Positions 16,152 to 24,860 of a DNA stretch of 34,200 nucleotides are shown in pieces. The stretch is from Flavobacteriales bacterium (GTDB taxonomy: Bacteria > Bacteroidota > Bacteroidia > Flavobacteriales_D > Sanyastnellaceae), in NCBI GenBank assembly GCA_947462725.1, contig CANHPZ010000012.1, positions 1 through 34,200 on the forward strand, given 5' to 3'. The position numbers and the translations under genes were made by a program. The notes under the pieces are model-generated. The model ran no database searches, was not told the origin of the DNA, and worked only from the letters and a program-made list of their open reading frames with translations. Positions within the stretch are counted from its first letter, which is position 1, and each line of letters starts with the position of its first letter.

Positions 16152-18269
16152 ATGGCTCGAAAAACGATTGTATTTCTGATAACACTCCTATGCCTGATGC
16201 ACGCACCAGGCTGGGCTACAGACAACGCTCCTGAAGCTCGACTGCTTCAACAATGCGCAATTTATAAGGGCGATCCCAAACAGTCCATCGAGGCGGTAAT
16301 CGGCAGCGATCAATTTCAAATGCATGAAAACGGTGCACCCAATTTGGGATTGACCAACAACTGGCAATATGTGCGCTTCACACTGCCAGCCGGTGAACCC
16401 GCATCACATTGCTTCATTGGAAATAGTTCGATCGATGAGATTGAATTGTATGAAATCAAAGACAACCAAGCTCAACTTATTGGGCGCAAGGGAAGCGCAA
16501 TTGCAGAACATGGAGCGATTCCCACTCCCTCAGGATATGGATTCAAACTGAATAGAGGCGGATACGCGCAGCAAAACTACATCCTGCGCATGCACTCGAG
16601 TAAACAGCTCATTGCGCCAATAACCATTGGCAGCGATGTTCAGGTGATGCATAAGGCTGGTCAGGAAGACGCCATGATGTCGCTCTACTTCGGGATCATT
16701 GCTGTACTTTTTTTCTACAACCTCTTCTTGGCATTTGCTACCCGAGAAAAAGGCTATGCCGGATACTCGTTCTACCTGATATCAATTGCTCTTACTCAAG
16801 CAGTACTCTTTGGCTATGGTAAAAGCTATTTGTGGCCGTCAAGCGAATGGATGGGACAAAATGCAGTGCACCTCATGGGAGCCATTAGTGGAATTACCAC
16901 CATTTTCTTCGCTATAAATTTCCTTAGCCTAAAACGCCACACTCCGGTTATCCACAAAGTGCTTTTGGGTTACGTCGCGCTCTATTGCGCGAGTCTGGTT
17001 TTGTGCTTTGTCGGCTTTGGAATTGTGAGCTACAACCTCATTAACTTCTGTGCAGCATCTTCTGTGCTTTTGATTATTGCCTCTGTAAAAGCCAAACGCC
17101 AAGGCAATCGATCGGCAGGTTTCTTCCTGCTCGCCTGGTCGGTCTTTATTGCGGCATGCACCATTTTCGCCATGAAAGATTTTGGTGTACTTCCCTATAA
17201 CGCATGGACAGTATACTCGCTTCCTTTCGGATCCGCCATCGAAGGCGTCTTGCTTTCGTTTGCACTCGCTGATAAAATCAACTTGCTGCGCAAGGAAAAA
17301 GAAGAGGCCGATGCACAGCGCATCAAAACCATAGAAACACAAAACGAAATTCTCGAAACCAAAGTGCAACAGCGCACAGCGCAGTTGGAAGAAGCCAAAG
17401 ATTACATTCAATCGCAGTACGACGATTTGCGCATGACTCAAAAGCAGCTCGTTGAATCTGAAAAACTCGCAGGCCTCGGCCAAATGACCGCAGGTATAGC
17501 GCACGAGCTCAACAACCCCATCAACTTCGTATCGTCGAATGTTGGACCATTGCAGCGCGACATTCAGGATTTGCTCGCACTCATCGATAGCTATCAGTCG
17601 CTGGGACAAGCACCAACAGCAGAGCAGATGCTATCCGTTCAAAAGCAAAGCAAGGACTTGGATGTTGATTTCCTCAAACAAGAGATTCAGATGTTGATGA
17701 AGGGCATCGAAGAGGGCTCCAAGCGCACAGCAGAGATTGTGCGCGGTCTGCGCATTTTTGCTCGCACCGACAAAGACACGCTTATACCCGGCAACATCAA
17801 CGAATGCATCAACTCAACAGTGGTGGTGATGAAAGGAGTTACTAAAGGACACGTAACCGTATTGCGTGAGATGTGCAGCGACATGCCGGAAATAGAATGC
17901 TTCCCCGGAAAACTAAATCAGGTAATTGCCAACCTCATCAACAATGCCATTCAAGCCACACGCATACCCGGTCGAAATGCCGACCAGCGTGTTGTACGAA
18001 TCCGCTCAGATTATGATGAACATTACGTGCGCGTTTCCATCAAAGACAATGGTTGCGGCATCGACGACACCAATATGGAGAAAATATTCGTGCCGTTCTT
18101 CACCACCAAAGCAGTGGGCGAAGGCACAGGATTGGGACTCGCCATTGCCCGTGGTATTATTGAAGAACACCTGGGGCGAATTGAGGTCATTTCCGCACCC
18201 GGAAAAGGAAGCGAGTTTATCCTACATTTGCCTCGAAACCGCAATGAAGCCACACGCACTGCTGCGTAA
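16152..18269 (+). CDS. 7TMR-DISM sensor histidine kinase
   Basis: This 705-residue membrane kinase has a signal peptide at 1-22, then an extracytoplasmic domain to about 170 that resembles the 7TMR-DISM extracellular sensor fold (NNWQYVRFTL, SSIDEIELYEI). Seven hydrophobic helices follow between about 175 and 385 with the DISM motif SLYFGIIAVLFFYNLFLAF. A coiled coil runs to about 435 (QNEILETKVQQRTAQLEEAK). The dimerisation domain has phospho-acceptor His451 in AGIAHELNNPINFV. The ATPase domain has N box NLINNAIQAT, G1 DNGCGID, F box FVPFFTT and G2 GTGLGL. All kinase motifs are intact. DISM domains in other bacteria sense small molecules or carbohydrates. It follows the acyltransferase gene by 46 bases and precedes two response-regulator genes. 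Confidence 0.95.
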   Translation: MARKTIVFLITLLCLMHAPGWATDNAPEARLLQQCAIYKGDPKQSIEAVIGSDQFQMHENGAPNLGLTNNWQYVRFTLPAGEPASHCFIGNSSIDEIELYEIKDNQAQLIGRKGSAIAEHGAIPTPSGYGFKLNRGGYAQQNYILRMHSSKQLIAPITIGSDVQVMHKAGQEDAMMSLYFGIIAVLFFYNLFLAFATREKGYAGYSFYLISIALTQAVLFGYGKSYLWPSSEWMGQNAVHLMGAISGITTIFFAINFLSLKRHTPVIHKVLLGYVALYCASLVLCFVGFGIVSYNLINFCAASSVLLIIASVKAKRQGNRSAGFFLLAWSVFIAACTIFAMKDFGVLPYNAWTVYSLPFGSAIEGVLLSFALADKINLLRKEKEEADAQRIKTIETQNEILETKVQQRTAQLEEAKDYIQSQYDDLRMTQKQLVESEKLAGLGQMTAGIAHELNNPINFVSSNVGPLQRDIQDLLALIDSYQSLGQAPTAEQMLSVQKQSKDLDVDFLKQEIQMLMKGIEEGSKRTAEIVRGLRIFARTDKDTLIPGNINECINSTVVVMKGVTKGHVTVLREMCSDMPEIECFPGKLNQVIANLINNAIQATRIPGRNADQRVVRIRSDYDEHYVRVSIKDNGCGIDDTNMEKIFVPFFTTKAVGEGTGLGLAIARGIIEEHLGRIEVISAPGKGSEFILHLPRNRNEATRTAA

Positions 18270-18278
18270 ACCAAATCT

Positions 18279-19361
18279 ATGAGCAAGGATTTCAGTATAC
18301 TTTATCTTGACGATGAGGAGCAAAATCTGCTTTCATTTCAGGCTTTGTTTCGCAGAACGTACAACGTGTTCACCACATCAAGCGCGCATGAAGCGGTCGA
18401 TATCCTCAACAACAATGAGATACACGTCATCTTCTCCGATCAGAAGATGCCCGATGTAAGTGGTGTCGAATTTTTCGAAACCATTTTACCCGATTTCCCT
18501 CATGCCGTGCGCATCTTGCTTACAGGATATGCCGATATCGAGGCCGTAATTGACGCCATCAACAAAGGCCAAGTGTACCGCTATGTGGCCAAGCCCTGGG
18601 ACGCGAATGAACTCGCTATTTGCATCGAGAATGCCATTGAGAAATTCCACCGCGATCAAAAACTACTGCGTCAGAATGATGAGCTGGAAAAAACCAATAG
18701 CGAACTCGCCCAACTCGTTGCCAGCGCTTCCAACGAATTGAAACCTGCCATCGAAAGCATGCTGCAATCCATTGGCTCCATAGAAAATTCGAACCCTTCA
18801 CCGGCGCAAGCCGAGGCCTTGGTTCAACTCAAGCAACAAGCTGATCGACTTCAAACCTTCGCTCAACAAGTGAGTCAGTTTTATCAAAACACCCACGGCG
18901 AAGTGGTGATGGAAGTCATCGACCTGAAAGCGTTTCTGGATGACATTCGGGAAAAGCTACCACAACACCTTGCCTCCGTGCCTTGGAACATACAAGCGGA
19001 GCTTTCTCTGCAAGGCCAGTTTCGCAGTGATGGCAAACGCCTACATATGATTTTGCAAAGTCTACTTATCAATGCCATTCAGTATTCCGACCCCACCAAG
19101 GGAGGTAATATCATCACCTTGCAAATCATTCAAAATGCTGAAAAAGCTGTATTCAAAATTGAAGACCAGGGTCAGGGCATAGAACAACAGGTGCTCGATA
19201 ATTTGTTTGGATCACAAAAAAACAATAGTGTTCAAGCATTAGCCGGTGTAGGTTTACACTTAACCCGGTTCGCTGTAGAAAAACTCGGTGGTAAAATCAG
19301 TGCCTCAAGCGAAAAAGGAATAGGAACCAGGGTTAATTTCGAATTACCCAATAAACTATGA
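18279..19361 (+). CDS. Receiver domain fused to a HATPase domain with an Asn in place of the kinase His
   Basis: The 360-residue protein begins with a REC domain (residues 5-120: LYLDDEE, phospho-acceptor Asp54 in FSDQKMP, Thr in LLTGYAD, Lys in VAKPWD). A helical region and a histidine-kinase-type ATPase domain follow. The ATPase domain keeps its boxes: N box LINAIQYS, G1 EDQGQGI, G2 GVGLHLT. In the dimerisation helix, where the sequence should read S-H-E-L, it reads S-N-E-L with Asn152 in the phospho-acceptor position. The protein can therefore receive phosphate but probably cannot autophosphorylate in the standard way. It starts 9 bases after the 7TMR-DISM kinase and overlaps the next REC gene by 4 bases. 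Confidence 0.9.
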   Translation: MSKDFSILYLDDEEQNLLSFQALFRRTYNVFTTSSAHEAVDILNNNEIHVIFSDQKMPDVSGVEFFETILPDFPHAVRILLTGYADIEAVIDAINKGQVYRYVAKPWDANELAICIENAIEKFHRDQKLLRQNDELEKTNSELAQLVASASNELKPAIESMLQSIGSIENSNPSPAQAEALVQLKQQADRLQTFAQQVSQFYQNTHGEVVMEVIDLKAFLDDIREKLPQHLASVPWNIQAELSLQGQFRSDGKRLHMILQSLLINAIQYSDPTKGGNIITLQIIQNAEKAVFKIEDQGQGIEQQVLDNLFGSQKNNSVQALAGVGLHLTRFAVEKLGGKISASSEKGIGTRVNFELPNKL

Positions 19362-19771
19362 TGGATTTAAGCCATATACACTTTCACTTGGTTGATGACA
19401 ACGACATTGACATCTCCGTAAATGTGAAGTTGCTGCAACTGGCTAAAATCACAGAGAACATCCACACCTACACCAGTGCGGTTAAGTTTCTAGAACATCT
19501 GCGAACGCATTCAGAAGATTTTCAAACCGGAGAACATGTGATTCTGCTCGACATCATGATGCCCGTGATGGATGGTTTTGAGTGCCTTTCCGAATTGGAA
19601 AGAATGGACCCACACGTATTGCAGCACACCATAGTATTCATGCTTTCCAGCAGTATCGATCGAGAAGTTATCAAAAAGACCGAAAAGCACTCCATTGTGA
19701 AGCGTGTGCTGGAGAAGCCATTGGACGTTTATTTCCTCAAGTTGGGTCTTGAAGATATCTATAACGATTAA
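19358..19771 (+). CDS. Single-domain response regulator
   Basis: This 137-residue receiver-only protein has an intact acidic pocket (LVDDNDID), the phospho-acceptor Asp in LLDIMMPVMDG, Ser in place of Thr (MLSSSID) and Lys in LEKPLD. There is no output domain. It differs clearly from the REC domains at 11798 and 18279 (IMMPVMDG rather than QMPxxSG), so it is a second receiver type in the same system. The start overlaps the upstream gene by 4 bases (ATGA), and a second in-frame ATG follows immediately at 19361. It is the last gene of the cluster. Confidence 0.92.
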   Translation: MMDLSHIHFHLVDDNDIDISVNVKLLQLAKITENIHTYTSAVKFLEHLRTHSEDFQTGEHVILLDIMMPVMDGFECLSELERMDPHVLQHTIVFMLSSSIDREVIKKTEKHSIVKRVLEKPLDVYFLKLGLEDIYND

Positions 19772-19788
19772 GCCTCTTTCAGCATCAG

Positions 19789-19801
19789 ACGTTATTAACG
19801 T
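19789..19801. repeat. Short perfect inverted repeat ACGTTA-T-TAACGT
   Basis: This 13-base inverted repeat lies 17 bases after the end of the signalling cluster and about 50 bases before the -7 box of the PASTA gene. It could be an operator or part of a weak terminator. There is no T run after it. Confidence 0.3.
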
Positions 19802-19853
19802 GCCAATCGTCAATAAACTTCGAAAGTGTCCGGAATATCCATCGCGGTTGAAG

Positions 19854-19861
19854 TATGTTTG
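19854..19861 (+). promoter_or_regulatory. -7 promoter box (TATGTTTG) of the PASTA-T9SS-rluD group
   Basis: TATGTTTG is an exact TAnnTTTG match 25 bases before the PASTA ATG at 19887, in the 115-base gap after the signalling cluster. It suggests that the PASTA group has its own transcription start. No -33 TTG is seen at 19-22 bases. Confidence 0.5.
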
Positions 19862-19886
19862 ATTAGCGTCGCAACTGACGTCGGCT

Positions 19887-20675
19887 ATGAAAAAATTCAT
19901 TCAAAGTTCATCTTTTCGGAAAGCAGCTCTTGGCATTGCCTTGACCTACATCGCCCTCATTATGGGTTCATGGTTTTGGCTTCAATGGTACACCGATCAT
20001 GGCGAATATGTGAGCGTCCCAGACTTGAAAGGAATGCCGCTTGACCAGGCTATTTCAGCCTTGCAAGAGCGCGACTTGGATTATTTGGTTATCGACAGCA
20101 TATACGACCGCAAAGCGCAACCGGGATCTGTTTTCGATCAGAGCCCCGTGTTTGAAAGTCAAGTGAAGCAAGGCCGCCAGGTGTTTATCACCATTTACCG
20201 CAATAGTCCGCCCATGGAAAAACTGGGCATAAAACAAGGAGATTTTGCTACGGTGGCCATGATTAAGTTGCGCAACAAATCGATTGATTTCGACACACTC
20301 TACGAAGACAACAACACCTTGGTCAATAGCATTGTTCGCGTGACACAGCGCGGCAAAACCTTGCGCCCAAATGATGAAGTGGCCCGCGGATCCAAGGTTA
20401 TTTTAGTGATTGGACGCAGCGCAACCGACAAGATTATTGTTCCTGATTTCTCGGGAATGACCTGCATGGAGGCCAAGGCTATACTGGATACATTGAACCT
20501 GGAATGCAATTGCAGATTCGAACCTCAAATTTCTTCGCCTACCACACAAGATTCAACCAGTTTCCGCGTTTGCCGCCAGGATCCGAAACATGATCCAAAT
20601 GTGGGCACATCGGCAGGTCGCATTGTAGATTTGTGGCTATACAATACGCCTTGCGTGCCCGACACCACGCAGTAA
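19887..20675 (+). CDS. Membrane-anchored PASTA-domain protein
   Basis: This 262-residue protein has a short cytoplasmic N-terminus, one membrane helix at about residues 11-31 (ALGIALTYIALIMGSWFWL) and three consecutive PASTA repeats outside. The first starts VSVPDLKGMPLDQAISALQ, the second is more divergent, and the third starts IIVPDFSGMTCMEAKAILDTL. PASTA domains in other bacteria bind peptidoglycan fragments or beta-lactams. Here there is no attached kinase or penicillin-binding domain. Five cysteines cluster in the third repeat and tail, consistent with disulfides in the periplasm. It is followed after 9 bases by the T9SS protein gene. The order PASTA, T9SS-sorted protein, RluD is one I recall from other Bacteroidota. 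Confidence 0.9.
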   Translation: MKKFIQSSSFRKAALGIALTYIALIMGSWFWLQWYTDHGEYVSVPDLKGMPLDQAISALQERDLDYLVIDSIYDRKAQPGSVFDQSPVFESQVKQGRQVFITIYRNSPPMEKLGIKQGDFATVAMIKLRNKSIDFDTLYEDNNTLVNSIVRVTQRGKTLRPNDEVARGSKVILVIGRSATDKIIVPDFSGMTCMEAKAILDTLNLECNCRFEPQISSPTTQDSTSFRVCRQDPKHDPNVGTSAGRIVDLWLYNTPCVPDTTQ

Positions 20676-20684
20676 AACCCGGAA

Positions 20685-22625
20685 ATGAATCGCAACACTT
20701 CGCTTTATACGCTTCTCATCGCTTGTTTGATGTGCCTTACCGCATCACTACAAGCGCAAGAATTCCAATTCCCACTGCGCTTCAATGCGCAGGCCAACGA
20801 ACAGTTCTTGCGCGAACAACGCTTGGATCAATACAACCAACGCGGAGGCGGCGCTTCCCTATCGCTTCCATTTTTCGATGACTTCTCGCGCTATAGCTTG
20901 GCTACAAATGACCCATTGATTCCCGTAGCATGGCAACGTTGGTCAGACAATGCCGCTTACATCAACTGCACATTCCCGATAAACCCCATGACCATTGGCG
21001 TTGCCACACTCGACGGATTGGAGTCGGATGGAACACCTTATAGCGACACGCTCTACTTCCCCACCATCAGTGAATCGTTTTTGGATTGGGGACTCGCCGA
21101 TACACTCACCTCATTGCCCCTCAACTTGGCCGGTCACACCGCCGATGACAGTCTTTATCTACTTTTCCATGTGCAGGCGGGAGGAATAGGCAATGCACCG
21201 GATGCCGATGGCATTCTTGGCGCTGAAGGCGATACGCTCGTGCTTGAGTTTTATACCCCACTGCAAAACGGGCAATGGAATCGTGTTTGGGCCAAAGAAG
21301 GTGGAATTGACCCGAGTGTTTTCGACACTGTTTTCATTTCAATAACGGATCCGATATATATGCAAGATGGATTTCGCTTTCGATTCAAAAACTACTGCAC
21401 ACTGCACGGAGCCCTCGATCATTGGCATCTCGATTATGTGCTGCTGCGCGAGAACATTAGTCCCGCCAATTTCTTCTACAACGAAGTGGCTTTTCAATAC
21501 TGCAACAACAGTCTCTTGAACTTCGGACTCACGGCTATGCCTTGGACGCATTATCAAGCGAGTCCGGAATTTTATATGCGGGATTCAATAACCTACTATC
21601 AGCGAAATTTAGGTATCACCGCAAGCATTTCGTCACAATGCAAAATCAATTACGAGGGCACACAACAGTTTGTGAGCAACACCGATGCAAACACCCAATC
21701 CAATGGCTATAGTGCTTTCGATCGATCGCTTTCGCTCAACGGTTATGAGTTCAATGCTCCCGATGCACTTGACTCTGCTTCATTCGAAGTTTCTATGGTG
21801 ATGTCGCCCACCGACGATCAAACACAAAACGACACGATGAGTTTTGTGCAACAATTCACCAATTACTACGCATACGATGATGGTACTGCGGAACGTGCTT
21901 ACGGACTGCAAAATGCCGGTGGAAAAGTAGCGCTGCGTTATACCACACCTGTTGATGACACGCTTCTTGGCGCATACATCTACTTCGAACCCATTCAATA
22001 CCTCGCCACTGATCAATCGTTTATTCTGCAAGCTTGGGATGACATAACGGGCGCGCCGGGCGATTTGCTCACGAGCGAATTCGACAATTACAACTTCTCC
22101 TTGCCGCATTACTATGAAAGCGGACCCAACCTGTTCGTTTACTACAGCTTTACCACTCCGGTGGCCGTATCCAGTGGCAATTTCTACATTGGCACCCTGC
22201 AACAAAGCGACGTGTCACTCAATTTCGGTTTAGATAAAAACACCAACACCAACGCTACCAAACTTTTCTATCAACTGCAAGGCAGCAGCGATTGGCAGCA
22301 GTCCAACATTACCGGGAGCGTGATGATTCGCCCTGTATTCAAATCCGGTTTACCACAATGGGTTGGTGTCGAAGACCATGAAACGGCAGCAGCTGTTGTT
22401 TATCCCAACCCGATCAATGACGAATTGCACATTCAATTATCACAGGCTTGGTCAAACGCTTCGTACTTCATTACAGATTCTCAAGGAAGAATCGTATTGC
22501 AAGGAAAAGCGCAACAGCAACAGCAAATCAACTTACCCGCTCACGACTTAGCACCCGGAGTGTATTCACTTGCCTTACGCGGCGACAACAACACATCCTC
22601 CATTACCCGCTTCATCAAACAATAA
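20685..22625 (+). CDS. Secreted protein with T9SS type A C-terminal sorting domain
   Basis: The 646-residue protein starts with a signal peptide (LLIACLMCLTASLQAQ, cleavage near residue 24). The last 75 residues form a type IX secretion sorting domain: VVYPNPINDELHIQL, then ITDSQGRIVLQGK, then LAPGVYSLALRGDNN and ITRFIKQ. It is thus exported across the inner membrane by Sec and across the outer membrane by T9SS. The large middle region is beta-rich and repetitive in style (LPFFDDFSRYS, WQRWSDNAAYIN, FRFRFKNYCTLHG) with no catalytic motif I recognise. It may be an adhesin-like surface protein. It lies 9 bases after the PASTA gene. A run of CAG/CAA codons near 22508-22528 encodes a short glutamine stretch. 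Confidence 0.92.
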   Translation: MNRNTSLYTLLIACLMCLTASLQAQEFQFPLRFNAQANEQFLREQRLDQYNQRGGGASLSLPFFDDFSRYSLATNDPLIPVAWQRWSDNAAYINCTFPINPMTIGVATLDGLESDGTPYSDTLYFPTISESFLDWGLADTLTSLPLNLAGHTADDSLYLLFHVQAGGIGNAPDADGILGAEGDTLVLEFYTPLQNGQWNRVWAKEGGIDPSVFDTVFISITDPIYMQDGFRFRFKNYCTLHGALDHWHLDYVLLRENISPANFFYNEVAFQYCNNSLLNFGLTAMPWTHYQASPEFYMRDSITYYQRNLGITASISSQCKINYEGTQQFVSNTDANTQSNGYSAFDRSLSLNGYEFNAPDALDSASFEVSMVMSPTDDQTQNDTMSFVQQFTNYYAYDDGTAERAYGLQNAGGKVALRYTTPVDDTLLGAYIYFEPIQYLATDQSFILQAWDDITGAPGDLLTSEFDNYNFSLPHYYESGPNLFVYYSFTTPVAVSSGNFYIGTLQQSDVSLNFGLDKNTNTNATKLFYQLQGSSDWQQSNITGSVMIRPVFKSGLPQWVGVEDHETAAAVVYPNPINDELHIQLSQAWSNASYFITDSQGRIVLQGKAQQQQQINLPAHDLAPGVYSLALRGDNNTSSITRFIKQ

Positions 22626-22639
22626 GCACAACTTTACCT

Positions 22640-23698
22640 ATGAATGAATTTGATGAAAGCGCAGCAAGCGACCAGGACGATGATTTATTTGAGCACCATC
22701 GTGTAGTTGCCGACAAAGGGCAAGGGCAAGTCCGAATCGATAAATTCCTTTTCGACCGTTTAGAAAAAACATCGCGCACGCGCATTCAAGATGCGTGTGA
22801 CAATGGCTTTGTTCGTGTGAACGGAACCCCGGTGAAAAGCAGTTATAAGATCAAGCCCGAGGATATCATCACCATCGAAATGCCTTATCCGGTGCGTGAG
22901 ATAGAATTAATAGCGGAGAATATTCCCATCGAAATCCTTTACGAAGACGACGATCTAATTATACTCAACAAACCATCCAACATGGTGGTTCATCCCGGCC
23001 ATGGCAATTACTCCGGAACGCTCGTAAATGCGCTTATCTATCACTTCCAGAATTTACCCAAGCGCAGCGATGCGCATCCTGGCCTGGTGCATCGATTGGA
23101 TAAAAACACCACCGGGGTAATGGTAATTGCAAAAACGGAAGTGGCCTTGGTGAACCTTAGCAAACAGTTTTTCGACCGCACCATTGAACGCCGTTATGTT
23201 GCTCTCGTCTGGGGCGACATTGCAGAAGACGGAACTGTTGTCGGACATACCGGGCGCAGCCAGAAGGATCGCAAGGTCTTCACCGTATACCCCGAGGGCG
23301 ATCATGGCAAACATGCCGTTACGCACTACAAAGTAATTGAGCGATTAGGCTATGTCACATTGGTAGAATGCAAACTTGAAACGGGTCGCACGCATCAGAT
23401 ACGCGTGCATATGAAACACATTGGACACACCTTGTTCGGTGATTACGAATATGGCGGTGACCAGGTATTGAAAGGAACAACTTTCGCCAAATACAAGCAA
23501 TTCGTTCAGAATAGTTTTGAAATTCTTCCAAGGCAAGCTCTGCATGCGCGTTCACTCGGATTCAATCACCCCACCACAGGCGAATGGATGTTTTTCGAAA
23601 AAGAACTACCCGATGACATGCATCAAGTTGTTGAGCGTTGGAGAAATTACATCAATAGCAATACACCCGGCTCTACCGATACTCAATTGAGTGAATAG
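22640..23698 (+). CDS. rluD: RluD-like 23S rRNA pseudouridine synthase
   Basis: This 352-residue RluA-family enzyme converts specific uridines of large-subunit rRNA to pseudouridine. It has an N-terminal S4 RNA-binding domain (IDKFLFDRLEKTSRTRIQDACDNGFVRVNG) and a catalytic domain with ILYEDDDLIILNKPSNMVVHPG, the active-site Asp in LVHRLDKNTTGVMVIAK and the C-terminal block GRTHQIRVHMKHIGH. The start is the ATG at 22640 (MNEFDESAAS), 14 bases after the T9SS gene. The longer open frame back to 22448 overlaps that gene and has no family resemblance. Its end overlaps the convergent DUF4924 gene by 16 bases. RluD rather than RluA or RluC is likely from the S4 domain and length, but site specificity is not proven. 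Confidence 0.93.
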   Translation: MNEFDESAASDQDDDLFEHHRVVADKGQGQVRIDKFLFDRLEKTSRTRIQDACDNGFVRVNGTPVKSSYKIKPEDIITIEMPYPVREIELIAENIPIEILYEDDDLIILNKPSNMVVHPGHGNYSGTLVNALIYHFQNLPKRSDAHPGLVHRLDKNTTGVMVIAKTEVALVNLSKQFFDRTIERRYVALVWGDIAEDGTVVGHTGRSQKDRKVFTVYPEGDHGKHAVTHYKVIERLGYVTLVECKLETGRTHQIRVHMKHIGHTLFGDYEYGGDQVLKGTTFAKYKQFVQNSFEILPRQALHARSLGFNHPTTGEWMFFEKELPDDMHQVVERWRNYINSNTPGSTDTQLSE

Positions 23699-24231
23699 TT
23701 GAATTCGCCGTGCTTCATGCGACCATAATGATGTGATAGTTTGGCCAGCAAACCTGAAAAACTTTGCATGGCCAACTGCGTAGCTTCTGAAATTGGCTCC
23801 TTGCGCAAACGCAACAGCAACAACCCATAGAGCGCTGTCAAACACACCTCGACATCGTTTGTTGACTTACCATCGGTGCGTGAGATATATTCCTTGATGT
23901 TGGGCTGCGCCAGTAGATAGGCGTCATTATAAGCGCGATCCTTCACAATATTGAGGAGCGTATTGTGGAGATAATTCAATTCGAAAATTAGCTCGTGTAT
24001 CTCCGTCACATGACCGCGTTGCTCCACGCCATCGCGCTTCATGTTGGTCACCAAACCTTGGAACCATTTCTTCTCATCTTCAATTGCACCAGCATTAGGA
24101 GCATAGGACCCTATGAACTCATCGAGTGCTTCGGCATTGAAATGAACTGCACGCAGCAAATCTTCCATCTGCCATAGGAAAATGATATACTCAGAAACAT
24201 TCTCCTTCAATTTCTTGGCGGCCAAACTCAT
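23683..24231 (-). CDS. DUF4924 family protein
   Basis: This 182-residue soluble, nearly all-helical protein resembles the Bacteroidota family DUF4924: opening LKENVSEYIIFLWQMEDLLRAVHFN and central EIHELIFELNYLHNTLLNI. No function is known for the family. Its start overlaps the end of the OmpH-like gene by 4 bases (ATGA on the minus strand), and its end overlaps rluD on the other strand by 16 bases. No membrane segment or signal peptide is seen. Confidence 0.82.
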   Translation of the reverse strand: MSLAAKKLKENVSEYIIFLWQMEDLLRAVHFNAEALDEFIGSYAPNAGAIEDEKKWFQGLVTNMKRDGVEQRGHVTEIHELIFELNYLHNTLLNIVKDRAYNDAYLLAQPNIKEYISRTDGKSTNDVEVCLTALYGLLLLRLRKEPISEATQLAMQSFSGLLAKLSHHYGRMKHGEFNYSLN

Positions 24232-24860
24232 TTTGCTTGTTTTTCTATTTCGTACTCAGAGTTCAGTCCAGCGATTACTTCAGCAGTGATATCATAATCA
24301 GGATTTCCGAAAAGAATAACCTGAAATTCACTTTGCTTATTGATGACGTAATCGATGCCACGCTCCTTCGTAAACTTCTTGAGGTATTCATTTACACGAG
24401 TAATGAGCTCCTGCTGTAAGTCGGCTTCTTTTTTCTGCATCACTCCCACCTCACGCTGTTGGATCTCATCCATCTCCTTTTGCAGACGCTCCATATCCTT
24501 CTGCAAGGCCATCGCTTCTGCGTCCGACATCTCCGGATGTTCCTGCGCATAACGCATGTTTTGTTCGTATTGCGCCTGACGGGGTCCGTATTCTTTTTTC
24601 ACACGCTCTTCGGCGGCAGCCATCTTTGTTTCCAGGTCCTTCGATTTTTCTACAATGAAGTTGTACTTCGAATTGAGTGTGTCTCCATTCACATAAGCCA
24701 CAACCGTAGGCTTCGCGCCTCCCTCTTGTGCAAACGCAGCGGCCACGGGTACTTCAGGAGTATTATCGGTTGACCCAGTCATACCATTGAGCTTCACCCA
24801 TAAAAAAATCACCATTGCAGTTAGCACAACACTGAGTGCTAGCGAAATTTTCGATATCAT
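24228..24860 (-). CDS. OmpH/Skp-like periplasmic chaperone
   Basis: The 210-residue protein has an N-terminal hydrophobic anchor or signal (ISLALSVVLTAMVIFLW) followed by the OmpH/Skp pattern. This consists of a short beta strand with VVAYVNGDTLNSKYNFI, a long charged coiled coil (about residues 75-165, including LQKDMERLQKEMDEIQQREV), and a return strand GIDYVINKQSEFQVILFG. Skp-type proteins hold outer-membrane proteins in the periplasm before insertion. The N-terminus lacks an obvious cleavage site and may stay as an anchor. The start codon directly abuts the stop of the 82-residue gene upstream. Confidence 0.88.
   Translation of the reverse strand: MISKISLALSVVLTAMVIFLWVKLNGMTGSTDNTPEVPVAAAFAQEGGAKPTVVAYVNGDTLNSKYNFIVEKSKDLETKMAAAEERVKKEYGPRQAQYEQNMRYAQEHPEMSDAEAMALQKDMERLQKEMDEIQQREVGVMQKKEADLQQELITRVNEYLKKFTKERGIDYVINKQSEFQVILFGNPDYDITAEVIAGLNSEYEIEKQAK

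Noticed and set aside
16929-17609. 226-codon open frame on the minus strand
   Set aside because: It is a shadow of the 7TMR-DISM kinase gene. It is cysteine-rich with no domain pattern, while the kinase frame is continuous with intact motifs.
22508-22528. CAG/CAA repeat as a possible microsatellite
   Set aside because: It encodes a short glutamine stretch inside the sorting domain of the T9SS protein, with irregular codons. It is ordinary low complexity.
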